From: Flavobacterium celericrescens
GTDB lineage: Bacteria; Bacteroidota; Bacteroidia; Flavobacteriales; Flavobacteriaceae
Assembly: GCF_011392075.1 (NCBI RefSeq)
Contig: NZ_JAAJBV010000001.1
Coordinates: forward strand, 248,001 to 312,000
DNA length: 64,000 nt
Direction of reading: 5' to 3'
This document shows, piece by piece, positions 54,975-64,000 of this stretch (the first letter of the stretch is position 1; the number at the start of each line of letters is the position of its first letter). The notes under the pieces are model-generated. The model ran no database searches. It was given only the letters and a program-made list of their open reading frames with translations, and was not told the origin of the DNA. A program made the translations under genes and the position numbers.

Positions 54975-55106
54975 ACAATTCTGTTGAATTGAGTGCTATT
55001 TCATTTTATAATAAAAACATCAAATTTGTTATATTTTTTATTCAACTGAAAATTAACAACTTATAAAATCTGGTTTTTTTAGCTTTATTTTTAAATTCAT
55101 TTTTAG

Positions 55107-55114
55107 TACATTTG
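55107..55114 (+). promoter_or_regulatory. -7 element of exonuclease III gene
   Basis: TACATTTG matches TAnnTTTG; ATG at 55134. Confidence 0.5.
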
Positions 55115-55133
55115 GTCAAAAGCTAAGAAATTC

Positions 55134-55895
55134 ATGAAAATTATTTCCTACAATGTTAATGGTATTAGAGCCGCCATTACTAAAGGTTTTTTAGAATGGT
55201 TACAACAAGCCAATCCAGATGTAATTTGTTTACAAGAAATAAAAGCAACTGAAGACCAAATTCCAAAAATTGAAATTGAAGCAGCAGGTTATCCGTACCA
55301 ATATTATTTTCCAGCAGAAAAAAAAGGATATAGTGGCGTTGCTGTTCTGTCCAAAATAGAACCTAAAAATATAGTTTTCGGAACTGGAATTCCTCATATG
55401 GATTTTGAAGGACGAAATTTACGTTTAGATTTTGACGAACTTTCTGTTATGAGCTTATATTTACCTTCTGGTACGAATATTGATAGACTAGAACATAAAT
55501 TTATGTATATGGACGACTTTCAGAATTATGTTAATAATTTAAAGAAAGAAATTCCAAATTTGGTGATTTGTGGTGATTATAATATTTGTCATGAAGCTAT
55601 TGACATACATGACCCAATCAGAAATGCGAAAATTTCCGGATTTTTACCAGAAGAACGTGCGTGGTTAGATAATTTTATGAAGAGTGGATTTATAGATACA
55701 TTTCGCCATTTAAACAAAGAACCACATAATTACAGTTGGTGGAGTTACAGAGCTAATGCTCGAAATAATAATAAAGGTTGGAGAATCGATTATTGTTTAG
55801 CCACTGAGCCTTTGAAAAATAAAATTCAAAGAGCTTTAATATTGCCTGAAGCAAAACATTCAGACCATTGCCCTGTTTTAGTAGAAATAAAATAA
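55134..55895 (+). CDS. xth: Exodeoxyribonuclease III (AP endonuclease)
   Basis: 253 residues. Cuts at abasic sites and degrades duplex DNA 3' to 5'. Seen: SYNVNGIRAA, the metal Glu in ICLQEIKATEDQ, LVICGDYNICH, GWRIDYCLAT and the C-terminal SDHCPVL with the catalytic His. Full length for the ExoA-like branch. Confidence 0.96.
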   Translation: MKIISYNVNGIRAAITKGFLEWLQQANPDVICLQEIKATEDQIPKIEIEAAGYPYQYYFPAEKKGYSGVAVLSKIEPKNIVFGTGIPHMDFEGRNLRLDFDELSVMSLYLPSGTNIDRLEHKFMYMDDFQNYVNNLKKEIPNLVICGDYNICHEAIDIHDPIRNAKISGFLPEERAWLDNFMKSGFIDTFRHLNKEPHNYSWWSYRANARNNNKGWRIDYCLATEPLKNKIQRALILPEAKHSDHCPVLVEIK

Positions 55896-55923
55896 GAATC
55901 AATTAATCAAAAAATAAAAAGTA

Positions 55924-56889
55924 ATGATTAGAAAAATTGCCCTTGCCTGCGTAGTTTTAAGCCTAACTACTTCATGCGTTTCAAAAAAAATCTACCAAGA
56001 TTTAGAAAACAAGTATGCTGATTTAAAAAAAGAACACAACGCTCTATCTGACGAAAACGGTTTGTTAAAAACAGATAAAAATCAATTAGAGTTAGATAAG
56101 AATAAATTACAATCAGAATTAGATAAAACAAAAGCTGAGCGTGATAAATTAGCAGCAGATTACGCAGCTACAAAAAAGAGTTTGGATAATTTGAAAGCGT
56201 CTTACGCAGCACTTGAAAAAGACAGCAACGATGCATTAGAAGCTAATATCAATAAAAACAGACAATTGTTAGCGGAGTTAGAAGCGAAACAAAAAGCTTT
56301 AGCAGCAGAACAAGATCGTTTAAATAAATTGAAAAAAGATTTAGAAGCGTCTTCTACCCGTTTAGCTGAATTAGAAAAAATGATGGCTGACAAAGATGCT
56401 GCGATGAAAAAATTAAAAGAAACTTTATCAAAATCATTAAAAGCATTTGAAGGAAAAGGATTAACGGTTACAGAAAAAGATGGAAAAGTATATGTTTCAA
56501 TGGAGAATAAATTACTTTTCGAATCTGGAAGTTGGACCGTTGGTGCAGAAGGTAAAAAAGCAGTAGATTTAGTAGGTAAAGTTTTAGGTGATAACCCAGA
56601 AATTTCTGTTTTAATTGAAGGTCATACAGATAATGATAAAATCACAGGAACAATTGGTGGTGGCGTTGAAAACAACTGGGATTTATCTACAAAACGCGCA
56701 ACAGCTATCGTAAATATTTTAACTACTAATGCTAAAGTGAAAAAAGAAAATTTAACAGCAGCAGGTCGTGGTGAATATGCACCATTAATGAGTAACGAAA
56801 CGGCTGAAGGCAAAGCAAAAAACAGAAGAATTGAAATCATCTTAACACCTAAGTTAGATGAGATTTCTAAAATGTTGAATGAACTATAA
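55924..56889 (+). CDS. OmpA-family lipoprotein with coiled coil
   Basis: 321 residues. Lipobox leader ending in LTTSC (Cys18), a long Lys/Asp/Leu heptad coiled coil (residues about 25-165), then an OmpA-C peptidoglycan-binding domain: LLFESGSWTVGAEGKKAVD, IEGHTDNDK, NWDLSTKRATAIVNIL and KNRRIEIILTP. Tethers the outer membrane to the cell wall. Upstream exonuclease gene is 28 bases away; co-transcription possible. Confidence 0.93.
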   Translation: MIRKIALACVVLSLTTSCVSKKIYQDLENKYADLKKEHNALSDENGLLKTDKNQLELDKNKLQSELDKTKAERDKLAADYAATKKSLDNLKASYAALEKDSNDALEANINKNRQLLAELEAKQKALAAEQDRLNKLKKDLEASSTRLAELEKMMADKDAAMKKLKETLSKSLKAFEGKGLTVTEKDGKVYVSMENKLLFESGSWTVGAEGKKAVDLVGKVLGDNPEISVLIEGHTDNDKITGTIGGGVENNWDLSTKRATAIVNILTTNAKVKKENLTAAGRGEYAPLMSNETAEGKAKNRRIEIILTPKLDEISKMLNEL

Positions 56890-56975
56890 AAAGTTTAAAA
56901 GGTTATGGTTTAAAAGTTTAAAAGTTCAGAGAATTTCTTTGGACTTTTTTCTTTTTAATAAACTTTACTACTTTG

Positions 56976-56983
56976 TATCTTTG
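56976..56983 (+). promoter_or_regulatory. -7 element of aldo/keto reductase gene
   Basis: TATCTTTG matches TAnnTTTG; ATG at 57002. Its position supports that start and not the in-frame ATG at 56879 inside the previous gene. Confidence 0.5.
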
Positions 56984-57001
56984 CTACTTTCAAATATAAC
57001 A

Positions 57002-58042
57002 ATGAACTACACAACACTACCAAATACCGAACTAAAAGTCAGCAAAATCTGTTTAGGAACCATGACTTTTGGAAATCAAAATACCGAAAGTGAATCGCAC
57101 AGTCAGTTGGATTACGCTATTGAGAAAGGAATCAATTTTATTGATACTGCCGAAATGTACCCAATTGGTGGCAACGCTCAAATCTTTGGAAGTACAGAAC
57201 GTCATATCGGAACTTGGATTAAGAAAATCGGTGCATCGGAACGTGATAAATTGGTTTTAGCGACAAAAATTGCAGGTCCAAATAGAGGAATGGAATATAT
57301 TCGTCAGCCATTAGATTTTTCGAAGAAAAGCATTCACGAAGCGGTAGAATTGAGTTTAAAAAATCTTCAAACAGATTATATCGATTTATACCAAATGCAT
57401 TGGCCAGAACGTGTGATGAACATGTTTCAAAAGCGCGGTGTTCAAGAAATTGATACCAAATGGCAAGACAATATTTTTGATGTGCTAACAATTTATGACG
57501 GATTAATCAAGGAAGGAAAAATCAAGCACATTGGTCTTTCAAATGAAAATCCATGGGGTGTGATGCGTTTTTTAATGGAAAGCGAAAAACATGGTTTGCC
57601 AAGAATTGCAACGATACAAAATCCTTTTTCTCTACTAAATCGCTTGTATGAAGTTGGTTTATCAGAAATTGGAATGCGTGAAAATGTTGGATTATTAGCC
57701 TATTCGCCATTAGGTTTCGGATTTTTATCTGGAAAATATTTGAATGGTTATCCCGAAAATTCACGTATGAAATTGTTTCCAAATTTCGTTCGTTATACCA
57801 ATGAGAATTGTTTCAAAGCAACCAAACTATACAAAGAATTAGCCGAAGCAAACGGATTAACGTTAACGCAAATGGCAATTGCTTTTGTAAATCGTCAACA
57901 ATTTGTGACTTCAACGATTATTGGCGCTACTACAATGGAACAATTACAAGAAAATATTGCTGCTTTTGAGACTATTTTATCTGATGAAATTGTAGCTGAA
58001 ATTGAAAAAATTCAGGAATTAATTCCGAATCCAGCACCTTAA
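57002..58042 (+). CDS. Aldo/keto reductase (Tas-like)
   Basis: 346 residues, NADPH-dependent oxidoreductase with a TIM barrel. Seen: ICLGTMTFGNQNTES, FIDTAEMYPIGGN with the catalytic Tyr, LVLATKIAGPN with the Lys, DLYQMHWPERV with the His, and a C-terminal cofactor site TSTIIGATTMEQLQEN. Substrate unknown. The start MNYTTLPNTEL follows a consensus promoter element. Confidence 0.92.
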   Translation: MNYTTLPNTELKVSKICLGTMTFGNQNTESESHSQLDYAIEKGINFIDTAEMYPIGGNAQIFGSTERHIGTWIKKIGASERDKLVLATKIAGPNRGMEYIRQPLDFSKKSIHEAVELSLKNLQTDYIDLYQMHWPERVMNMFQKRGVQEIDTKWQDNIFDVLTIYDGLIKEGKIKHIGLSNENPWGVMRFLMESEKHGLPRIATIQNPFSLLNRLYEVGLSEIGMRENVGLLAYSPLGFGFLSGKYLNGYPENSRMKLFPNFVRYTNENCFKATKLYKELAEANGLTLTQMAIAFVNRQQFVTSTIIGATTMEQLQENIAAFETILSDEIVAEIEKIQELIPNPAP

Positions 58043-58049
58043 TAGTGTA

Positions 58050-58102
58050 CAGTTTTCAGTCTCAGTTTTCAGTAAAATACTGCTAACTGAGACTGTCAAC
58101 TG
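58050..58102. repeat. Modular three-stem hairpin after aldo/keto reductase gene
   Basis: Nested perfect arms CAGTT/AACTG, CAGTCTCAGTT/AACTGAGACTG (58057-58067 and 58085-58095) and CAGTA/TACTG are separated by 2 x 2 internal loops. The hairpin has an AAA loop and fills most of the 67-base gap between convergent genes. Confidence 0.65.
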
Positions 58103-58109
58103 CAACTAT

Positions 58110-59723
58110 TTACAAGTTATCTATAAACTTATCCTTTGGATATTTCACCTTATAACTGATTCTGAATTTTTTGGTTTCTCCAGCGTTCAGTCTTACATCC
58201 CAAGTTAGAATTCCTGTTTCTACATTTACTTTTGCTTTTCCGTTTTCTAACAATTCTATTGTGATTTCTTTATCCGTGCTAATTGGATATTGATCTTTCA
58301 ATAACATTTCAATTGCTTCTTTTTTGTTGTTTTTTACGGTGATATCATACGTAAACGTTTGTTCTTTATAACCCGATAAGAATTTAGTTCCTGATTTATC
58401 TGCTATTTTTTCACGTTTAATAGCGATTTTTTTATCTCTTCCCATACTCAAATTCAATGTGTCTGAAGTTTGATTTGGGTTAATCATCGTTTTGCCAACA
58501 TACATGCCTTCAAAAATAATATTTGCTTCACCAGGCAACAAATTGAATTTAGAATAATCGCTAATTTCTGCTAATAAGAACGCTTCTTTTTCTGCTTTTG
58601 GAACCGCATAATATTTGTAAGTTGCTGGTAACTTCAAATCTTTCAAGGCTACACTATGTGCTTTTCCATTCGATAAAATATCATATGGAATATCAATGTC
58701 AAACGAAACATTTAATTGATTTTCGTTGATGGTAGTGTAATTTGAGATGGAAGATTCATCATCAGCATATGCTTTATCTTTTTTCAATTCTAATCCAGAT
58801 ACTCTACCTTGAATTGAATTAAATGGAACATTACTATTGTTATAAACCTGTGGATAACCATATCTCAAAAACCAAGCTTGTAAAATTGGAGCCGCGTTAT
58901 TTTGATTTGGGTTACCACTTGAAAGTGTTAGTTTCACTTTTTTCCAATCGATTCCTGTGTTTTGTATCACTTTTGCTTTGTACATTAAGTTGATTGGTGC
59001 GTTTACATTTTCGGCACGTAGATCATAAAAAGGTGACCAAGAAGCATTAGCTGTAATGTAGTTAATATCTAAATTTATTGAGCTCGCCACATCGGTCATT
59101 ACTTGTAAAACCAATTTACCTTGTGATGTTTTTTCTTCTTTTTGTGTATTCAATTCTAGTTTAGCATTTAGTTTGGCTAGCTTTTCATTGAGTTGTGTTT
59201 CTTTCTCATATAGTGCGTTTACTAAATTGCTCAATTGATTTCTTTTTGCACTATAATAATCTACGAGTTTCATCAACTCTGCCACACTTAAACCTGTGTC
59301 TTGACCCGCAACATTTTGATTTTTGTCTAATAAATCAATGGTTTTTGAATAGGATGTTTTCTCATTTGCAATTTTTCCCATTTCTTTTTGGAGCAATACA
59401 ATACTATCACGTACTTTTTTAATCATTGGATTACTTTCATCGATTTCATATTCTGAAATAAAATTTCGGGTAAATTGAACCGAAAGCACGGTAACACTTG
59501 CTGGCGCACCAATTTGTATGGTGTTTTCATTTACATAATCTGCCACATTTTTAATTACAATTTCGCTAGTCCCAGAAGGAATTGTAGCTGAGGCGGTATG
59601 ATTTAATTCAGCCGAATTACTATAAATTGTGGCGCTTTTAATTTTAGCGGAAGTGAAAATAGGTTTTTGGGCAAATGTGATTGCAGAAACCAGAACGATT
59701 AATAGTGAAAATATTTTTTTCAT
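58110..59723 (-). CDS. DUF4139/MuiA-like secreted protein
   Basis: 537 residues. Signal peptide MKKIFSLLIVLVSAITFAQ; N-terminal DUF4140 part (SATIYSNSAELNHTASATIPSG), a helical stretch with heptads (residues 110-190), then the DUF4139 beta-rich domain (ITANASWSPFYDLRAENV onward; FEGMYVGKTMINP). Related proteins are named after mucoidy inhibitor MuiA, but the molecular role is unknown. Its start is 12 bases after the upstream gene stop, so it is in an operon. Confidence 0.88.
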   Translation of the reverse strand: MKKIFSLLIVLVSAITFAQKPIFTSAKIKSATIYSNSAELNHTASATIPSGTSEIVIKNVADYVNENTIQIGAPASVTVLSVQFTRNFISEYEIDESNPMIKKVRDSIVLLQKEMGKIANEKTSYSKTIDLLDKNQNVAGQDTGLSVAELMKLVDYYSAKRNQLSNLVNALYEKETQLNEKLAKLNAKLELNTQKEEKTSQGKLVLQVMTDVASSINLDINYITANASWSPFYDLRAENVNAPINLMYKAKVIQNTGIDWKKVKLTLSSGNPNQNNAAPILQAWFLRYGYPQVYNNSNVPFNSIQGRVSGLELKKDKAYADDESSISNYTTINENQLNVSFDIDIPYDILSNGKAHSVALKDLKLPATYKYYAVPKAEKEAFLLAEISDYSKFNLLPGEANIIFEGMYVGKTMINPNQTSDTLNLSMGRDKKIAIKREKIADKSGTKFLSGYKEQTFTYDITVKNNKKEAIEMLLKDQYPISTDKEITIELLENGKAKVNVETGILTWDVRLNAGETKKFRISYKVKYPKDKFIDNL

Positions 59724-59735
59724 TTGATATAGTTT

Positions 59736-60266
59736 TTAGTTAATTCTTTTTAAATAATAATTGGTTTTTCTAAACCAACTCGATTGATTTCCGTTTGGAT
59801 AACTGTGAATGTATTGTAAAGTAATGTGATTTTTTTTTAGAAATATAATTGTGAATTTGCCGTTTAAAGGTGCGCCTCTATTCATATAAGACAATTCAGG
59901 TGGGATTTCATTAAATAGAATTTCTTTTTGACCAATTGTTTGAAAAAAGTCTTTTAAATCTTTACCAGTAACGATGTTATTTTGTTTTCCGATGTACAAA
60001 TTATTTATTTTATAAGGATTATTTGGCATTGATTCTTGCCATCCTGTTTCGTGCAAATATAAAAGCTCCCATTTTGAGTCAGGGGATATGGAATCAATTT
60101 TTGCAGGAATCAAAATTTCATTAATAATTTTTGTGTGTTTTAAAATAGAATCATTTATAGTAACCTGATTTAGTTTTTTTTCAAATAAGAAACGCTCTTT
60201 TGTTTCTTCTTGTGAAAATGATGCTATTGAGTTTAACAAAAGGAATATTAAAATTGTTTTTTTCAT
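59736..60266 (-). CDS. Small secreted protein of unknown function
   Basis: 176 residues with signal peptide MKKTILIFLLLNSIASFSQ. Mature part contains ELLYLHETGWQESMPNNPY and a strand-rich end (GKFTIIFLKKNHITLQYIH). No family recognised. Upstream of the MuiA-like gene in the same operon and downstream of a LytTR regulator gene. Confidence 0.7.
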   Translation of the reverse strand: MKKTILIFLLLNSIASFSQEETKERFLFEKKLNQVTINDSILKHTKIINEILIPAKIDSISPDSKWELLYLHETGWQESMPNNPYKINNLYIGKQNNIVTGKDLKDFFQTIGQKEILFNEIPPELSYMNRGAPLNGKFTIIFLKKNHITLQYIHSYPNGNQSSWFRKTNYYLKRIN

Positions 60267-60334
60267 CTCTATAAATTTTGTCGTTTATACTATAGAGTGA
60301 ATTTTGGAATGAAAGGTTGGAATGAAAAGAAAAA

Positions 60335-61150
60335 TTATTTTTTACTATTCAAAAAAGTTTGTATTTCTATTAATGATGCTTTAGAAACTGGAATCATTTC
60401 ATCAATAAATTTAATCTTTACAGTTGCTTTTCTATTTCGCATTTCAAGATTTATTACTTTATCAATATTAACGATATATGAGCGATGAATTCTTTTCATT
60501 TTTTCAATCGTTTCTAATTGTTCTCCAATTACTGAAAAACTATTTCTAATAATATTCTTTTCAATATGGTTTTCATGATTTAAGTAATGAACAAGAACAT
60601 AATTACCAAAAGCTTCTATTAATACTAAATCATCAATATCTAAAATAATTTTTTCGTACTTGTTCTTTCCTTCTAAAATAATTTTTTGCGATTTTTCAAC
60701 ATTGCTTTTTATTGCTTTTTGCTTATGATATTGATAAAAATCTAAAAACTTGATAATTAAAAAATTTACAATTCCCACAAAACACATATAATAGTACAAT
60801 CTTCCGTCATGAACAAAGTTGTCGTTATAATTACTATCAATTGTTTCTATGTAGAATATGTTAAATAGAAGTATGAATATTGTTACTAAAACTAAGATTA
60901 GTAAAAACGCTGAAATATCTTTCCATAAATTCCAATTTTTGCTATTAATAATTGTAGAAAATAGCGCGTAGTAAATAAAAAAAGAAAAGCCAGCAATTAA
61001 TGAATAGGCTAAAATAAAATGATGTTTCCAAGCTATGGTTCTAACTGGGTTTCCAAAAGCTTCAAAGTGCAATAAAACAAAAGTAATTGTAAATATAATT
61101 AACGAAGTTAAAACAGGCTTTCGATAAGAAAATTCAACAGAAGTTTTCAT
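60335..61150 (-). CDS. Membrane-bound LytTR-family transcriptional regulator
   Basis: 271 residues. Four hydrophobic segments (residues about 12-32, 42-66, 77-100, 128-145) are followed by a C-terminal LytTR DNA-binding domain (about 170-270): DDLVLIEAFGNYVLVHY, RIHRSYIVNIDKVINLEMRN and PVSKASLIEIQTFL. There is no receiver domain, so the membrane part is probably the sensor. Likely targets include neighbouring genes for secreted proteins; this is inference. Its promoter overlaps the terminator of the gene before it. Confidence 0.88.
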   Translation of the reverse strand: MKTSVEFSYRKPVLTSLIIFTITFVLLHFEAFGNPVRTIAWKHHFILAYSLIAGFSFFIYYALFSTIINSKNWNLWKDISAFLLILVLVTIFILLFNIFYIETIDSNYNDNFVHDGRLYYYMCFVGIVNFLIIKFLDFYQYHKQKAIKSNVEKSQKIILEGKNKYEKIILDIDDLVLIEAFGNYVLVHYLNHENHIEKNIIRNSFSVIGEQLETIEKMKRIHRSYIVNIDKVINLEMRNRKATVKIKFIDEMIPVSKASLIEIQTFLNSKK

Positions 61151-61169
61151 TAATTAATTTTTATAAATA

Positions 61170-61177
61170 CAAAAATA
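61170..61177 (-). promoter_or_regulatory. -7 element of LytTR gene, inside a terminator arm
   Basis: TATTTTTG on the minus strand. Six of its eight bases belong to the distal arm of the hairpin at 61172-61216. Confidence 0.45.
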
Positions 61178-61216
61178 GTAGAAAGTTGGAAATGACTTCA
61201 AACTTTCTACTATTTT
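61172..61216 (-). terminator. 16-bp perfect hairpin terminator
   Basis: AAAATAGTAGAAAGTT (61172-61187) and AACTTTCTACTATTTT (61201-61216) are perfect complements with a 13-base loop. It follows the stop of the 61230-61982 gene on the minus strand. Confidence 0.75.
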
Positions 61217-61229
61217 AACTATATAAAAC

Positions 61230-61982
61230 TTATCTTATTCGTTTTATTACAATACTAGATGTGCCTAATGCATCAAAAGTTATCGTTGCGCTACTTCCAT
61301 CTCTATAGGAGCGTAATCGTAAAACATCATTTGCATTTATTACCATATATTGAGTAAAATGTACTGAAAAAGTACCATTACTTCCAGAATCTTCAGGAGC
61401 TAATCCTCGAATATTTTCTCCAGTATCGACCCCATTAATGTTTAATCGTAAGTTTAAATAACGCTCAATTGAAGAACAATCCAAAGACAAATTACATGTT
61501 ACTTCATACAAACCCGTTTCTGTGATTCTTAAATCGGTATTGTTAATTTTTTGAAACAATGTTGTTTCTTCATTCCAATCAACTGTGTTAAAAATATCAA
61601 CATAAACTCCTCCTGAAGTAGAAAAATTTGTCGTAGTTGAATTGTTTCGAAACTTAACCGTTTTGTTAATTTTGGTATCAGCAATTGCTCGCCATTCGAT
61701 ACCATCCCAATAATAAAACCCTGGAACAACATTATAAGGAAAAGTTCCAGAAGTACTTGTGTTAAAAACTAAGGTTCCTATTGGTGGAGTTGCAGAAACA
61801 GGAGCCACGACATTCCTAGCCGTTAGTGCAATTCTAGGTATTAATACTCCAGAATTAGTGCTTTCAACTTTAAATTGTACACCATTTTCAATAGTGGTTG
61901 TTCCAATAGCTACTTGAGAAAAAACAACATTACTTAAAGTTAAAACACATAGAAAAAGAGTTGTAGAGAGAATTTTTTTCAT
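61230..61982 (-). CDS. Secreted protein with fibre-head-like beta domain
   Basis: 250 residues with signal peptide MKKILSTTLFLCVLTLSNVVFSQ. Then VAIGTTTIENGVQFKVEST and GVLIPRIALTARN, a pattern common in flavobacterial secreted proteins resembling phage tail-fibre or adhesin heads. The C-terminal half (ETGLYEVTCNLSLDCSS, NDVLRLRSYRDG) has a C1q/TNF-like jelly-roll pattern. Probably trimeric and exported; ligand unknown. Monocistronic, with a TATTTTTG box upstream and a strong terminator. Confidence 0.75.
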   Translation of the reverse strand: MKKILSTTLFLCVLTLSNVVFSQVAIGTTTIENGVQFKVESTNSGVLIPRIALTARNVVAPVSATPPIGTLVFNTSTSGTFPYNVVPGFYYWDGIEWRAIADTKINKTVKFRNNSTTTNFSTSGGVYVDIFNTVDWNEETTLFQKINNTDLRITETGLYEVTCNLSLDCSSIERYLNLRLNINGVDTGENIRGLAPEDSGSNGTFSVHFTQYMVINANDVLRLRSYRDGSSATITFDALGTSSIVIKRIR

Positions 61983-61999
61983 AGTATATGTATTTCATG

Positions 62000-62007
62000 C
62001 AAAAATA
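62000..62007 (-). promoter_or_regulatory. -7 element of the 61.2-62.0 kb gene
   Basis: TATTTTTG on the minus strand, 18 bases upstream of the ATG. Confidence 0.5.
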
Positions 62008-62091
62008 CTATACAGAAAAATGATGGTGTAAAATTTGGCTTTTTTTACACGAAATTGCTGATATTTTATACGAAATTGCAATTTGAAAAAA

Positions 62092-62125
62092 CAAAAAACG
62101 GCTTTTAAAACATTTTAAAAGCCGT
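62092..62125 (-). terminator. Terminator after gdhA
   Basis: ACGGCTTTTAAAA (62098-62110) pairs with TTTTAAAAGCCGT (62113-62125). On the minus strand it is followed by a run of six T (62093-62098 as A). Confidence 0.75.
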
Positions 62126-62145
62126 AAAAAACATATATAATTTAA

Positions 62146-63513
<1,368 letters not shown>

Positions 63514-63549
63514 TTATTGTAAAATTATCATTAACAGATAACTATCTCT

Positions 63550-63584
63550 CAAAATTACGCAATTAAATTAATTCTATTTGTCAA
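63550..63584 (-). promoter_or_regulatory. Probable gdhA promoter
   Basis: Minus-strand TTG (63582-63584), 24-base spacer and TAATTTTG (63550-63557). The spacer is slightly long for the consensus. The leader would be about 55 bases. Confidence 0.4.
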
Positions 63585-63623
63585 TTTTGTAACTTTATTC
63601 GTTACTAAATTCTGATTTAAAAA

Positions 63624-63652
63624 CAAAAAAACCAGAATTGGATTCTGGTTTT
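63624..63652 (-). terminator. Terminator after enoyl-CoA hydratase gene
   Basis: AAAACCAGAAT (63628-63638) and ATTCTGGTTTT (63642-63652) are perfect arms with a TGG loop; a T run follows on the minus strand. Confidence 0.8.
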
Positions 63653-63656
63653 AAAT

Positions 63657-64000
63657 TTATTTTCCTGGGAAATTTGCTTTCCTTTTTTCTAAAAATGCAG
63701 TAGTTCCTTCTTTAAAATCTTCGGTACCAAAACAAGCGCCAAAATTTTCAATTTCAACAGCAAATCCATTTATTCCATCTTCAAAATTAGCATTAATGGC
63801 TTGAATGGCTTTTGCAATTGCAACACTTGAATTATTTGCAATTTTTGAGGCAATACCTTTTGTAAAATCTAACAATTCTTCTTGTAGAACAACATGATTT
63901 ACTAACCCATAATTTTTAGCCGTTTCAGCATCAATCATACTTGCTGTCATAATTAATTCCATGGCACGACCTTTTCCTACTAATTGTGCTAGGCGTTGAG
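63657..64000 (-). CDS. Enoyl-CoA hydratase/isomerase family protein, 5' part outside window
   Basis: Only the C-terminal 114 codons are present; the frame stays open to the window end, so the start lies beyond 64000. Seen: QRLAQLVGKGRAMELIMTAS, then AKNYGLVNHVV, and the C-terminal end AFLEKRKANFPGK, all typical of the crotonase fold. Role in fatty acid beta-oxidation or a related CoA pathway is likely. An internal ATG (63962) is not the start because conserved sequence continues upstream. Confidence 0.88.
   Translation of the reverse strand, partial: QRLAQLVGKGRAMELIMTASMIDAETAKNYGLVNHVVLQEELLDFTKGIASKIANNSSVAIAKAIQAINANFEDGINGFAVEIENFGACFGTEDFKEGTTAFLEKRKANFPGK

Noticed and set aside
54941..55133. 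Possible gene or RNA in the 193-base gap before xth
   Set aside because: Only two divergent promoter-like elements were found; the rest is AT-rich with no frame or strong structure.
56879..57001. Upstream start of the aldo/keto reductase at 56879
   Set aside because: It would overlap the OmpA gene end and span a consensus promoter element; the extra residues have no resemblance to the family.

Overview
The window is AT-rich chromosomal DNA from a member of the Flavobacteriaceae, most likely Flavobacterium or a close relative. The basis is: promoters of the Bacteroidota type (TAnnTTTG near -7, no obvious Shine-Dalgarno), SprE/PorW of the type IX secretion system, a large secreted protein ending in a T9SS type A sorting domain, a carotenoid lycopene cyclase, and an F-type ATPase operon of the form atpZ-x-BEFHAG without atpD/atpC. 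I see no rRNA, tRNA, CRISPR array, transposase, phage gene or antibiotic-resistance island. Most of the window is a core genome with short intergenic spaces.

Layout. 1-6.5 kb (minus): aldehyde dehydrogenase, secreted prolyl oligopeptidase, HD hydrolase, an acyltransferase plus acyl-ACP desaturase pair, and a bacilliredoxin. 6.6-14.7 kb: a metal cluster. A TonB-dependent receptor (coupled to lycopene cyclase) diverges from a DtxR/MntR-type regulator and a ZIP transporter. Converging on these is a feoA-feoB operon that also carries a poly-serine outer-membrane-like protein and a 42-residue FeoB-associated Cys-rich membrane protein. Inverted repeats of the type TTTAG-N4/6-CTAAA cover the TonB receptor promoter, and a weaker copy lies at the feoA start, which suggests one metal-responsive regulon. 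14.7-21 kb: SCO-family copper protein, T9SS-secreted beta-propeller protein and M13 metallopeptidase. 21-25.2 kb: a four-gene minus operon, then two tandem short ssb genes with an HRDC-domain gene. 25.2-30 kb: metG operon (minus) with a secreted protein of unknown function, a HAD phosphatase and a CAT-fold acetyltransferase.

30.1-41.1 kb (plus): LD-carboxypeptidase, YraN, a regulator-like protein, sprE, bactofilin and the ATP synthase operon, which has strong stem-loops after atpE and between atpA and atpG. 41-43 kb: a second prolyl oligopeptidase. 43.3-50.8 kb (plus): lipoprotein, flippase, dut, an apparently inserted AT-rich orphan, sugar nucleotidyltransferase, TPR protein, DUF4292 lipoprotein and an EnvC-like murein hydrolase activator: an envelope cluster. 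50.8-58 kb: 2-hydroxyacid dehydrogenase, DUF4234, a DUF2752 ORF with no canonical start codon, DUF805, a fused OlsF-like bifunctional acyltransferase, exonuclease III, OmpA lipoprotein and aldo/keto reductase. 58-64 kb (minus): MuiA-like protein, small secreted protein, membrane LytTR regulator, secreted head-domain-like protein, gdhA and the C-terminal part of an enoyl-CoA hydratase cut by the window edge.

The observations most worth following are the putative DtxR operators and the Feo accessory genes, the start-less DUF2752 gene (probable ATGA to ATAA change), a dispersed palindromic repeat inside an open reading frame, the tailless tandem SSBs beside an HRDC protein, and the stem-loops in the atp operon. 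All family assignments are from reading motifs by eye; no database search was run.
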